NCBI GenBank assembly: GCA_017546125.1
Contig: JAFYXO010000031.1
Location: 1 to 56,183 of the forward strand
Direction of reading: 5' to 3'
DNA: 56,183 nucleotides
Source of the DNA: Bacteroidales bacterium
GTDB taxonomy: Bacteria; Bacteroidota; Bacteroidia; Bacteroidales; UBA932
Shown here piece after piece: positions 44,235 through 53,835 of this stretch (positions are counted from its first letter, which is position 1; the number at the start of each line of letters is the position of its first letter). A program made the translations under genes and the position numbers. Below the pieces are notes generated by a model. The model ran no database searches and was not told the DNA's origin. It was given only the letters and a program-made list of their open reading frames with translations.

Positions 44235-45179
44235 TTATAAAAGCATATTTATTATACATTCCTTACTTTTAGTTGAATAAATAGTCAATGATTCTTGTAA
44301 TGGTTTAACATTCAGTATTCCAATATTTCCATTTCCACCATTTTCAAAATGTTGGAAGTTTACCATTATCAACTTGACTGGATTACCATTAATATTCATT
44401 TGAGTATTAACCTTAAAACCTTCTTTAGGCAGAGAATGACCGCAAATAATATATTTTAAATTAGAGCATGTACTAGTTAATGTATTGAATATTTGCTCAC
44501 TATTTCTGGTATCTTCATCATATGACATAGCATAAGACTGTGGATTATCACAAATCGCTTCTATTTTTGATTCGCTATACATATTGCCATCTGAATTTAG
44601 AAAAGCATGTGTAAGAACAATAAATTTATTATCAGGGTATAGTTTTAGTATCTGCTGTGCCCATTCTAACACATCTGATCTAACAGCAAACTCTAATACT
44701 AATATTCCATATTCTTCTTCACCAATTTGTACAAATTGCACATAATTCTCCCTAAAGTCGCCAAAATAGATTTTTGAGTTATGGCTTATATCCCAATAAA
44801 TATTGGAAGATCTAACATTTGTTGTTCCATTATACCCATAGTCATGATTTCCTAAACATTCATAATGTGGTATCTCAGGATACAATCTTTCTATATAACA
44901 TTCAAATACATTACGCCATTGATCAGGTCTATTATTGTTGGTCAAGTCTCCAGTTTGTAAACATAAAGCAATATTTGACTTGTTATAATTGATAAAATCT
45001 ACTATTGACTTTAAATCAGAAGAGTTATTAGAATCAGTATATATCTGTATATCAGGTACAATTACTATTGCATTAGAAGTAATTTCAAACTCACATGAGA
45101 GATTATCTTCCCTGCTACAGCTAAACAATAAAATGGTCATAAGGAAGATTATCAATAGATTGAGACACTTACTATTCAT
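44235..45179 (-). CDS. Lipoprotein metallophosphoesterase
   Basis: A 314-residue calcineurin-like phosphoesterase. The signal (LNLLIIFLMTILLFSCS) has a lipobox, so it is an envelope lipoprotein. VPDIQIY, QTGDLTNN, GNHDYG, THAFLNS and CGHSLP follow in order and give the bimetal centre. Its ATG at 45,179 overlaps the dehydrogenase stop by eight bases, tying it to the phosphonate genes. Its substrate, perhaps a phospho- or phosphono-ester, is unknown. Confidence 0.8.
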   Translation of the reverse strand: MNSKCLNLLIIFLMTILLFSCSREDNLSCEFEITSNAIVIVPDIQIYTDSNNSSDLKSIVDFINYNKSNIALCLQTGDLTNNNRPDQWRNVFECYIERLYPEIPHYECLGNHDYGYNGTTNVRSSNIYWDISHNSKIYFGDFRENYVQFVQIGEEEYGILVLEFAVRSDVLEWAQQILKLYPDNKFIVLTHAFLNSDGNMYSESKIEAICDNPQSYAMSYDEDTRNSEQIFNTLTSTCSNLKYIICGHSLPKEGFKVNTQMNINGNPVKLIMVNFQHFENGGNGNIGILNVKPLQESLTIYSTKSKECIINMLL

Positions 45180-46290
45180 ATAACATTGTAATACATTCAT
45201 AGATATTCCTAATATCATCAATATTAAGTAATATAGGATTATTCTTCAAGCGAACTGGATTAACCGAAGAAGATAACACAAATAATTCTTGATTTCTAGT
45301 TACAGAAATAGGTCCTTTTATTTCCATCTCATACAGCATTTTCTTAAAGAATTCTATAGCATCAGCAGAAGATACTTCTCCCATAGCGCTTGCTATTTTT
45401 ATGAAAACATCTGATAGGTACTCGACTCCTCTACAATCTATACTCTTATCCATATGGTTAAGCATGAATAACCATATCGCTGGCAAACAGATTGCAACTG
45501 CATGACCATGCGGTATACCATACAAGGACGTAAGCTTATAGCTAAAGGCATGAGGTGCTGTAGTTTGTGTTATATTGATAGCTCTCCCAGCATAATTAGA
45601 ACCCAACATAATTTGCTCTGCTGCCGTCTCATCCTCTTCAAAGATATATTTTCTCCAGTTTTGCATAATTGTTTCAACTGCTATCTTTGAATACTCTTTA
45701 GATTCGTCTGTTGAGTTAACTGACCACCAAGACTCTATACCTTGACAAAGTGCATCAAGCATGGCACATTTCTTCTGATATAGCGGTAGTGTTTTCAATA
45801 AAGATGAATCAAGTACTGCATAATTAGGCACAATGCTAGGATGGGTAACAGATTGCTTTTCATCGTTATAATAGATGACTGCATATCTGGTAGATTCACT
45901 ACCTGTACCTGCTGTAGTAGGTACAGCAATAAGTGGGATTTTTGTATCCACCAAATCTTGCATCAGGTAATTCTCTTTAGGATCCATTTTGCAAAATAGC
46001 TTGATACACTTAGCCACATCTATTGCACTACCGCCACCAATGGCAACAATAGCATCACAACTATTAATGTTAAAGGCCTCTATACCTTTGCAGACCTGTT
46101 CATATTTTGGATTCGGCGAAAAATCGCTAAACCTGATATATTCCGGACATTTGGCATCTATAAACTTTTGGATATTCAAAGCATCAAAGGAGTTCTTGCC
46201 ACACACGAGCAAGAACTTCTTTGAGCCTAACGTCTTTAGAATATCGGGTAATTGTTTATAAGATTCTTTACCTTGGATAATCTTTTGCAT
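45172..46290 (-). CDS. phpC: Iron-type alcohol dehydrogenase, probable phosphonoacetaldehyde reductase
   Basis: A 372-residue group III alcohol dehydrogenase. GGGSAIDVAKCI binds NAD(P)H; PHAFSYKLTSLYGIPHGHAV holds the metal histidines. Immediately downstream of phosphonopyruvate decarboxylase (two bases), it most likely reduces phosphonoacetaldehyde to 2-hydroxyethylphosphonate, as PhpC does. No AEP transaminase gene is present in the window to compete. Confidence 0.82.
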   Translation of the reverse strand: MQKIIQGKESYKQLPDILKTLGSKKFLLVCGKNSFDALNIQKFIDAKCPEYIRFSDFSPNPKYEQVCKGIEAFNINSCDAIVAIGGGSAIDVAKCIKLFCKMDPKENYLMQDLVDTKIPLIAVPTTAGTGSESTRYAVIYYNDEKQSVTHPSIVPNYAVLDSSLLKTLPLYQKKCAMLDALCQGIESWWSVNSTDESKEYSKIAVETIMQNWRKYIFEEDETAAEQIMLGSNYAGRAINITQTTAPHAFSYKLTSLYGIPHGHAVAICLPAIWLFMLNHMDKSIDCRGVEYLSDVFIKIASAMGEVSSADAIEFFKKMLYEMEIKGPISVTRNQELFVLSSSVNPVRLKNNPILLNIDDIRNIYECITMLYE

Positions 46291-46292
46291 CC

Positions 46293-47420
46293 TTAATCCT
46301 GTAAAAAAATCATCAATGCCTCCTTATTCTGAACTGGAGTAGTGGTTGGACGTCCAAGATCCTTACGATTACCCTTCTTTACGCATACCTGTAGAAGTAC
46401 CGGACCTTCTGTATTCTTCACTTCGGCAAGAATTGCATCCAACTGCTCCATAGTATCAACCGAATAGGTAGCCTTATATCCTACTGCTTTCGCCACACCA
46501 CAAAGGTCAATCTTAAGGCCTACTGTTGGCTGACCACCTACAGAGTCATGTGCACCATTGTTGAACACTACGTGGACATAGTTCTTACAATCCATAGAAG
46601 CTGTAATAGCCATATTACCCATGTGCATCAAGCTGGCACCATCACCATCGAAACAATACACCTTGCGCTCTGGCTTCTGAAGAGCGATACCGAGGGCAAT
46701 CTGTGAAGCGTGACCCATTGAACCAACAGTCAAGAAATCACGTTCATGACCTTGATTCCAAGCAGTACGAGCCTCGAAAAGTTCACGAGAAATCATGCCT
46801 GTGGTTGCGACAATACAAGCAGATTCCTCAATGCTTGCAGCTACTTTCTGAATAGCCTCTTCACGAGACATGGTAAGGTCGTTATTCTCTACGTTCTGCA
46901 ACTTGTATGAGTCAAAGGTATCTTTCTCAATCACCAAGGCATAACACTCATTAGTTGCCATCATGTAATCAACCGCAATCTTTATCTGTTTGGCTGCATC
47001 TGCCTCGTCTTTAGGAAGGATAGCATAGTTGATGCCCATCACATTCAAAAGTCCAGTAGTAACCTTACCTTGCTTCACATGCTGAGGTTCATCTTTAACA
47101 CCTGGGCGACCTCTCCAACCAATCACCAACAAAACAGGGATGTTATAAACCTCCTTGTCCGTAAGGGAAGCCAACGGATTGATGATATTACCCTCACCTG
47201 AGTTCTGCATATAGACTACAGGCACCCTGCCAGTTGCCAAGTGATAACCAGCTGCAATACCCATTGCACCACCTTCGTTGGCAGCAATGATATTCTGCTC
47301 TGCAGGAAGATTGTCTGTAATATAGGCACAGATGTTCTTCAGCAATGAATCAGGAACACCAGCATAGAAATCTATGCTGTGTTCCTTAAGTGTATTTACG
47401 AAAAATTCGGGTCTTACCAT
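46293..47420 (-). CDS. ppd: Phosphonopyruvate decarboxylase
   Basis: A 375-residue thiamine-diphosphate enzyme converting phosphonopyruvate to phosphonoacetaldehyde, the irreversible step that pulls the PEP mutase reaction forward. The start EFFVNTLKEHSIDFYAGVPD, the glutamate in ANEGGAMGIAAGYHLATG, and the cofactor motif GDGASLMHMGNMA with NNGAHDSVGGQPT are conserved. Five bases after the mutase gene. Confidence 0.93.
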   Translation of the reverse strand: MVRPEFFVNTLKEHSIDFYAGVPDSLLKNICAYITDNLPAEQNIIAANEGGAMGIAAGYHLATGRVPVVYMQNSGEGNIINPLASLTDKEVYNIPVLLVIGWRGRPGVKDEPQHVKQGKVTTGLLNVMGINYAILPKDEADAAKQIKIAVDYMMATNECYALVIEKDTFDSYKLQNVENNDLTMSREEAIQKVAASIEESACIVATTGMISRELFEARTAWNQGHERDFLTVGSMGHASQIALGIALQKPERKVYCFDGDGASLMHMGNMAITASMDCKNYVHVVFNNGAHDSVGGQPTVGLKIDLCGVAKAVGYKATYSVDTMEQLDAILAEVKNTEGPVLLQVCVKKGNRKDLGRPTTTPVQNKEALMIFLQD

Positions 47421-47425
47421 AACAA

Positions 47426-49435
47426 TTACTCTTCAGGGATAAGGGTGATAATTTCTTTGATAGACATACACATGTCGTCACATTCTTTTGCACGATGGTG
47501 CTCAAGGATAGTGCGAGCGGCTTTCTGCATAGCAGGGAATCCGGTACGTGTAAGCTGATTGGCATAAATCACGACATTCACGCCTCTCTCCTTGAATTCT
47601 TCTTCAGTTACAGTGTTGAACGAAGTAGGAACAACCACTACCGGAGTATTCTGGTTTCTCTCACGGAACTTAGCCACGAACTCGAAGATTTCTGATGGGT
47701 CTTTCTTTCGTGAGTGAATCATAATGGCGTCTGCACCAGCACCAGAGAATGCAAACGCACGTTCAAGGGCATCTTCCATACCACGTTCAAGGATAAGTGA
47801 CTCAATACGGGCACAAATCATAAAGTCAGCAGTCTTCTGAGCCTTCTTACCTGCCTGAATCTTTGCACAGAAGTTTTCAATTGAATCCTGTGTCTGTTCT
47901 ACCTCAGTACCGAATAGAGAGTTCTTCTTCAAGCCTGTCTTATCCTCAATGATAACCATAGAGACACCCATACGTTCGAGGGTCTTCACGGTATATACAA
48001 AGTGCTCTGTCAAACCACCTGTATCGCCATCAAAGATAATAGGTTTAGTGGTTACCTCCATGATATCATCAATGGTACGGAAACGAGAAGTCATATCCAC
48101 CAACTCAATATCTGGTTTACCCTTGCTAGTAGAATCACACAGAGAAGACACCCACATAGCATCAAACTGATAAGTTTTGCCATCCTGAAGAACAGTTGTC
48201 TGCTCTGCGATAAGACCTGTAATACCTGAGTGAGCCTCAATAGCTGTTACAAGCCCCTTCATATTGATGAGCTTCTTCAAACGGGCACGTCTCATATCAG
48301 GCATTGCCAGTTCTGCGCGTGAGAGTTTCTCCAATTCCTTGTATTTAGGATCATTACCATACGGAAACTCAACCAGCTGTCCTCCATATTCTGAAAGTAA
48401 TTCCTGAACTTCTTGACGAATTGGTTTCTGGAAGCCAGTCTTCCAATCATCTCCATGTACGATATAATCTGGATGAAAAGCACGTATATTTTCTGCATAT
48501 GAAAGCTCTTTCTGCTCAACCACACGCTCCACTCCAGCGACATTGCTGAAAATAGCTACACGCTCTTCAAAAGGGATAAGTGGGAATCTCTTGAAACTTG
48601 CAATAGCATTATCTGAAAGCACACCAATAGTGAGCTTACCATATCTCTGCGCCTTCTTAATAATAGCGATATGTGCGCTATTCAAGTACTCAGCAGAGAA
48701 GCACATATATACGGTACGATTGTTCACTTCTTTCAACTTTGCGGTAATAACTGCCAAATCCTCAGGTGTATCAATTTCTGCACAAAGACAATTCTTTACA
48801 TCCAAAGGATAGAGGTTGCAGAGATCAGACACCTCATTGAATGCATTCTCAGCATAACACTTGCGGTTGTCACTCTCACAATAGGCAACAATCTTATCCA
48901 ACCATACCTTCCAGTCTTCCTTGTTAAGTTTGTAAAGAGGTTGTGCAGCTACTGCATTATTGAAGAACTCAATACCAACCTTTGTAATCTTTCCATCCAT
49001 TACCACTGCCTTGAAATCCTTTTCTGGAAGCGCAACAGTAGAGCTTACAGTCATTACACTCCTTTTACTTTCAATAACAGCATCAAAAATGGTATTTTCA
49101 AATACAAGGTCACCATGCATCAGCACAACATCAGTGTCCTGAAGATGCTCCTTGGCACAATAAATGCTGTAGATGTAGTTAGTCGCGTCATAAACAGGAT
49201 TGTTTACGAAAGTAATCTTGAGCGGCAAGTTAAGGAAATTGCAATAGTCGATGAGTACCTGGTCATAGTAACCAGTTGTCATCACTACTTCCTTAATACC
49301 AGCCTCAGCAATCTGACGAAGCTGACGGCTCAAGATAGTATTTTTGTGGGAAATTTCAGTCATGCACTTGGGATGCTCACTTGTAAGCACACCCATTCTG
49401 TGACCTAAGCCACTGTTTAGAATTAATGCTTTCAT
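47426..49435 (-). CDS. Trifunctional nucleotidyltransferase-cytidylyltransferase-PEP phosphomutase
   Basis: A 669-residue fusion. Residues 1-235 are a LicC/GlmU-like nucleotidyltransferase (ILNSGLGHRMG; PKCM). Residues 240-380 resemble a TagD-type cytidylyltransferase, but its HxGH is replaced by NSAH (252-255), so it may be inactive. Residues about 390-669 are PEP mutase: FDGDTGG (468-474) and the diagnostic EDK-x5-NS (497-506). It rearranges PEP to phosphonopyruvate and probably activates the resulting phosphonate with CTP for transfer to a glycan. Confidence 0.9.
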   Translation of the reverse strand: MKALILNSGLGHRMGVLTSEHPKCMTEISHKNTILSRQLRQIAEAGIKEVVMTTGYYDQVLIDYCNFLNLPLKITFVNNPVYDATNYIYSIYCAKEHLQDTDVVLMHGDLVFENTIFDAVIESKRSVMTVSSTVALPEKDFKAVVMDGKITKVGIEFFNNAVAAQPLYKLNKEDWKVWLDKIVAYCESDNRKCYAENAFNEVSDLCNLYPLDVKNCLCAEIDTPEDLAVITAKLKEVNNRTVYMCFSAEYLNSAHIAIIKKAQRYGKLTIGVLSDNAIASFKRFPLIPFEERVAIFSNVAGVERVVEQKELSYAENIRAFHPDYIVHGDDWKTGFQKPIRQEVQELLSEYGGQLVEFPYGNDPKYKELEKLSRAELAMPDMRRARLKKLINMKGLVTAIEAHSGITGLIAEQTTVLQDGKTYQFDAMWVSSLCDSTSKGKPDIELVDMTSRFRTIDDIMEVTTKPIIFDGDTGGLTEHFVYTVKTLERMGVSMVIIEDKTGLKKNSLFGTEVEQTQDSIENFCAKIQAGKKAQKTADFMICARIESLILERGMEDALERAFAFSGAGADAIMIHSRKKDPSEIFEFVAKFRERNQNTPVVVVPTSFNTVTEEEFKERGVNVVIYANQLTRTGFPAMQKAARTILEHHRAKECDDMCMSIKEIITLIPEE

Positions 49436-49455
49436 TTGTATCTATTTAAATAGTT

Positions 49456-50226
49456 TTATTGAATTCCTACCTCAGGGTGGATATGTTTACCTAACTTAAC
49501 CTTTGGTGGGAGCATATAGTTCCCATAATGAATTTTAAGGAACTCATCATAACCGGATATTATATATAAATTGGTATCTTCAAAAGGTACAAGATTATAA
49601 TTATTTATAATGCTACGACTGAACTTTTTAGGTATATATTCAAATATCGTATTATATATAGCATATTCTTTAGAATATGAATTATTTGAAATTTGACAAA
49701 TCTTTTCATAAAGTCGATATTTGAAAGATTGTGTAAAGAATAAGCCAATAAACCATGTACAAATAGCACAGAATTTGAAAAATAAATTTCCTTTCTTTAT
49801 ACTTAATTTAGTTTTAACCAAGCCTTGACATGTATATACTAAAAATAATTTTAGTTTCTGTATTATGATATTATTAGGTACATTATCTATAATAAACACA
49901 TCAATCATTGGTGGATATAAATCATTGACTATATATCCTTTGGAAATTCTCCCTGTCCATTTAGAATCTTCGTCTTGATATTTCCAAATAAAGGACGATT
50001 GCTGAGACAATGCTAATTTAAGTTTATTAAAATTATCCCTTGTAACACAGATATCCACATCATCATCCCAAGGAATAAAACCTTGATGTCTTACTGCCCC
50101 CAAAAGACTTCCGTAAGCTAAACTATATTGAATATTATTACTGATAGCAAATTCATGAAAATCCTTTAGCAATATTAAAAGAGACCTTTGTAGATCTCTA
50201 GTACCATATTCATTATAAATATCCAT
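49456..50226 (-). CDS. licD: LicD-family phosphotransferase
   Basis: A 256-residue LicD protein. YSLAYGSLLGAVRHQGFIPW followed by DDDVDICVTRDNF is the family core. LicD enzymes move phosphocholine from CDP-choline to glycans; next to PEP mutase the natural candidate donor here is a CMP-activated phosphonate. A hydrophobic stretch (FFKFCAICTWFIGLFF) suggests membrane association. AT-rich, unlike the mutase gene. Confidence 0.87.
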   Translation of the reverse strand: MDIYNEYGTRDLQRSLLILLKDFHEFAISNNIQYSLAYGSLLGAVRHQGFIPWDDDVDICVTRDNFNKLKLALSQQSSFIWKYQDEDSKWTGRISKGYIVNDLYPPMIDVFIIDNVPNNIIIQKLKLFLVYTCQGLVKTKLSIKKGNLFFKFCAICTWFIGLFFTQSFKYRLYEKICQISNNSYSKEYAIYNTIFEYIPKKFSRSIINNYNLVPFEDTNLYIISGYDEFLKIHYGNYMLPPKVKLGKHIHPEVGIQ

Positions 50227-50448
50227 TTATTTTAATTTATATGATAAAATTCTCATCACATCTTTAAAACTTTTCATTTTCCCTATTTCCTCTGGCTCTA
50301 AAGATATATCAAATGCGTCTTCCAATTCTGCAACAAGATTAAGTTGCCCCATAGAATCCCACTTGTCACAAGTATCTTGTGAGCATGTTTGATCAACAGT
50401 TTCCAATTCGAAAACTTCTTTCAATATTTCTAATACTTTCTCTTCCAT
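50227..50448 (-). CDS. Acyl carrier protein
   Basis: A 73-residue acidic carrier. DKWDSMGQLNLVAELEDAF supplies the phosphopantetheine serine (Ser32). It directly follows the FkbH-like gene (two bases apart) and precedes licD, so it likely carries the unit loaded by that enzyme. Typical ACP length. Confidence 0.88.
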   Translation of the reverse strand: MEEKVLEILKEVFELETVDQTCSQDTCDKWDSMGQLNLVAELEDAFDISLEPEEIGKMKSFKDVMRILSYKLK

Positions 50449-50450
50449 AA

Positions 50451-52028
50451 TTATTTGATATTTACATTATAATAATCTTTAATTGATAAATCCATCGAAT
50501 CAAGTTTCACAGAATATTTTTTGCTTCCATCTTCATTAATACAAGTGCAAGACAATCCACATTTTTCATAAAAATCACTCACTTGTGAATTTTTAGCAGT
50601 AGGTAAATACAGTGCCGTTACATCCATTATACCCTCATTTTGGAGAATAGATAGAATTGTTTTCACAAAGGCTGTTTCAATCCCCTTCCCAAGTATTCTG
50701 CAACTGAGCAATAATGAATCAATATTATTTCCATTCATCATTATAGCACCTGTTATTCCGTTGTCACCAAACTTATCAGAAACGCTTATGCACCAAATTT
50801 TCCACCCGGAAGCAATAAAACTTCTAATATCTGCATCTGTATATCTTTTTGTAGTCAGGTTGAACTGATTTGTCTTTTGTGTCATTTGGGCAATACGAGA
50901 AATATTGAACTCATTTGCTGCCTCAATTGTCACGTTAATTTCCAGACTATTCAAGAATTCATCAAAATCTGCAAAAGAATTTTGGGCTTGTGCTCTAGCA
51001 GCATTCGCCTTATACTGTTCTGTTTTCTTTTTATCTTCATCTGTTATAGAGTAAACCTTAAAGTAGTCTTCTACAAGTTTCTTAAAGAAAACTGGAAGTT
51101 CATAAGGTTGCTCCGGAAAATCGGGAACAGAAACCATTGGCAACATCTGTTTGACAAGTTCCCTCTCTGTAGGATTGTCATCAACAAATACAAAGCTATC
51201 CAATCCAATATTCAATTCATCAGCAAGCTCCTTTATATTTGTTGCCTTATCTTGCCAGTTGATTCTATATGCTGAGAATGAATCCTTTTTGAGTATAATA
51301 TAAGGATTATTATCCCAGGCATCAAGGACATCCTTTTCATTGTTCTTGGAGCATACAGCGAGAATTATTCCACTTTTGGACAAATTATGTATTGCATCTT
51401 GAAAATATAAGAATGCCTTTCCAGGATAATCTCCACCAATTTTGATTCCATCAATACCATCTTCTCCCAATATTCCTCCCCAAAGAGTGTTGTCAAGATC
51501 AAGCACAAGGCATTTTTTTCTTTTTAGTGCAATGCTTGATAATTTCCTATTAAACCAAGTCTTGAACTCCTTATGTAATTTTGGATTCATCCCCATTTGA
51601 CTTATGAAGTAGTACTTCCAATCAAATATATCTTGTACAGGATATTTTCTTGTAAACTCTGTAATGTCCAAAACTTTGACATTCGAGTTCTTCAGTTCCA
51701 AGTCAAAGAGTTGATTGTTGTATTCTGTAACAGCTTTCACTACACTATAATTATCTTCTTGCAGAGGAATATTATATATGATATCCATTGTAAGAACAAT
51801 AACCGTCTTTCTGCTGTCAATTTGTGTAACTACATATGAGAGTTTTTGCATGTATGATTCAATTTCCTGAACGACAAGAGCTGAATCGAACTTAATTGGG
51901 ACCTGATACCACCAAACATAATTCTCAACATCCTGTGGGATATGACTTATATCGTCATATCCGCTGAAAGAATATTCCTTTTCAAAGAAACGCTCAATGG
52001 TATTATTACGAAAAACAAAAGCAGACAT
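50451..52028 (-). CDS. FkbH-like HAD-IIIC domain protein
   Basis: A 525-residue protein. An N-terminal SGNH-like region precedes the HAD domain with LVLDLDNTLWGG (Asp177, Asp179) and VFVDDNPTERE; the C-terminal part (YFKVYSITDEDKKKTEQY onward, LYLPTAKNSQVSDFYEKCG) is GNAT-like. FkbH proteins load a three-carbon glyceryl unit from 1,3-bisphosphoglycerate onto a carrier protein. One base apart from the ketosynthase gene upstream. Confidence 0.85.
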   Translation of the reverse strand: MSAFVFRNNTIERFFEKEYSFSGYDDISHIPQDVENYVWWYQVPIKFDSALVVQEIESYMQKLSYVVTQIDSRKTVIVLTMDIIYNIPLQEDNYSVVKAVTEYNNQLFDLELKNSNVKVLDITEFTRKYPVQDIFDWKYYFISQMGMNPKLHKEFKTWFNRKLSSIALKRKKCLVLDLDNTLWGGILGEDGIDGIKIGGDYPGKAFLYFQDAIHNLSKSGIILAVCSKNNEKDVLDAWDNNPYIILKKDSFSAYRINWQDKATNIKELADELNIGLDSFVFVDDNPTERELVKQMLPMVSVPDFPEQPYELPVFFKKLVEDYFKVYSITDEDKKKTEQYKANAARAQAQNSFADFDEFLNSLEINVTIEAANEFNISRIAQMTQKTNQFNLTTKRYTDADIRSFIASGWKIWCISVSDKFGDNGITGAIMMNGNNIDSLLLSCRILGKGIETAFVKTILSILQNEGIMDVTALYLPTAKNSQVSDFYEKCGLSCTCINEDGSKKYSVKLDSMDLSIKDYYNVNIK

Positions 52029-53081
52029 TTAATATTCAATAAGTTGTGAAATATTACACTTAGATAAATCAATCAATGCAGAAGCCCAAGACAAACCTGC
52101 GCCAAATCCAGATACAATAACTTTATTCCGTTTGGTATATCTGTCATCCAACTCTGTAACAATTGTCAATGGTATAGACGCAGAACTAGTATTACCAAAT
52201 TTCTCTAAAGAATATGGAGTTTTATCTAATGATATTTTAAGTCTTTTTGAAAAAAAGTCTGTCATAAATCTATTTGCTTGATGATAAATTAGCAAATCAA
52301 TATCATCAATTGTTAAATTGCACTCTTTCAATAACAACTTTATATCTTTTGGTTCAACACTCATTCCAAAGTTAAACACATCCATTCCATCCATAAAAAA
52401 TTGTTCACCATTTCTAATATTACCATCAGCATCAGTAATATTCTTAAATCCTTCTGGTGAACTTTGGTTTCTATATCCTCCATACTGCATTTTTATAACA
52501 TCACTTCCTGATCCATCTGTATGAAGTGAAAATATTGCCTCAGGGAAATCGCCTTTTGAGATCAATGTTGCTGTTCCAGCATCTCCAAATAATGGTGTTG
52601 AGACCTTATCATGTTGAGATACTGTCTTTGACATTGTTTCTCCCACAAGTAGCAGTACATTATTAATACTTTCAAGACTTGCATATGCATAAGCTATTGA
52701 CAAACCATATACATATCCTGAACAAGCTAAATTTACATCAAAACAGAGGGTATTTGTTGATAGACCTAACTTATGTTGTAGTAATGGTGCTGTTGAAGGT
52801 TGATGGTAATCAGATGTTTGACTCACAAAAATCAAAACATCTATTTGATTTTTGTCAAGATTTAAATCATTTATCAACAATTCTGCCGCCTTTTGACAAA
52901 GGTCAGAAGCACAAACATCGCTATCAGCATATCTTCTTTCACTTATGCCTATATTTTTTATCACTTTCTCTATTTCATCATCGGGCATTAAATAATTTAA
53001 ATCTTTATTATACTTTATCGTTCTAGGAACGCAGGCAGAAACTGCTCTAATGCCAACATTTTTATATCTAATAATTGCCAT
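52029..53081 (-). CDS. FabH-like ketoacyl-ACP synthase III (first)
   Basis: A 350-residue thiolase-fold condensing enzyme with the full Cys-His-Asn triad: Cys120 (VNLACSGYVYG), His267 (IYHQAN) and Asn297 (FGNTSS). It would condense a starter acyl-CoA or acyl-ACP with a carrier-bound unit. Packed between SDR and FkbH-like genes with no more than one base between stops and starts, consistent with a dedicated acyl pathway rather than housekeeping fatty acid synthesis. Confidence 0.87.
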   Translation of the reverse strand: MAIIRYKNVGIRAVSACVPRTIKYNKDLNYLMPDDEIEKVIKNIGISERRYADSDVCASDLCQKAAELLINDLNLDKNQIDVLIFVSQTSDYHQPSTAPLLQHKLGLSTNTLCFDVNLACSGYVYGLSIAYAYASLESINNVLLLVGETMSKTVSQHDKVSTPLFGDAGTATLISKGDFPEAIFSLHTDGSGSDVIKMQYGGYRNQSSPEGFKNITDADGNIRNGEQFFMDGMDVFNFGMSVEPKDIKLLLKECNLTIDDIDLLIYHQANRFMTDFFSKRLKISLDKTPYSLEKFGNTSSASIPLTIVTELDDRYTKRNKVIVSGFGAGLSWASALIDLSKCNISQLIEY

Positions 53082-53082
53082 C

Positions 53083-53835
53083 TTATATCAAAGTAAAACC
53101 TCCATCAATAACTAAACCAGCACCTGTAGTGAAGGTACTAACATCTGAAAGAAAATAAATTGCAGCGTAAGCGATCTCTTCTGGTCTACCATATCTTTTC
53201 ATAGGATATTTTTCCATATCCAATGCCAATTGATCTTCAGTTATAAACTCATTATGGATAAGAGGAGTCTCTGTTTGACCAGGCATAAGATAATTCACTC
53301 TAATATTTTTGGGTGCCAATTCTACTGCCATACCTTTAGCCATTGCAGCCAATGCTGCTTTTGTTGCACTATATGATGAATTGCCAATATGCGAATTTAT
53401 TGGACCATCAATAGAAGAGAGAAAGACAACAGATCCATTTTTTGCTATTTTTTTCTTTTTAATAAGCAATCTAGTCAACTCGACTGGAGAAAAGAAGTTG
53501 ACATCAAATACGTGTTGCATTTTTTCTCTTGTTAAGAACTGAAACAAATTGGTAGTACCAATACCTGCACAATTGACAACGCCATCAAATACAGGCAATT
53601 CTTTAATGCTAAATTCTAACCTTTCATAATCAGTTAACTCTAATAGCAACTGATTATGATTATTTTTATCACCATCAAGAGAAATAAATGTTTCATTGAG
53701 TCTCTCCTGATTTCTTCCTACAATGGTAAGATGAGCACCCAATTTAGAGCACTCTATGGCTATAGATTTACCTATACCCGATGAAGCACCAGTAACTAGT
53801 ACTTTTTTGCCTTCTAAAGAAAATGGATTATACAT
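53083..53835 (-). CDS. SDR-family ketoreductase (FabG-like)
   Basis: A 250-residue short-chain dehydrogenase: TGASSGIGKSIA, NCAGIG, the SYSATK catalytic motif and the C-terminal GAGLVIDGGFT. It probably reduces a 3-ketoacyl-ACP made by a neighbouring ketosynthase to the 3-hydroxyacyl form. It sits between the two ketosynthase genes, one base from each. Confidence 0.87.
   Translation of the reverse strand: MYNPFSLEGKKVLVTGASSGIGKSIAIECSKLGAHLTIVGRNQERLNETFISLDGDKNNHNQLLLELTDYERLEFSIKELPVFDGVVNCAGIGTTNLFQFLTREKMQHVFDVNFFSPVELTRLLIKKKKIAKNGSVVFLSSIDGPINSHIGNSSYSATKAALAAMAKGMAVELAPKNIRVNYLMPGQTETPLIHNEFITEDQLALDMEKYPMKRYGRPEEIAYAAIYFLSDVSTFTTGAGLVIDGGFTLI

Noticed and set aside
48671-49408. Plus-strand frame of about 245 codons inside the PEP mutase fusion gene
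   Set aside because: Opposite-strand shadow; the minus-strand product has all expected motifs.
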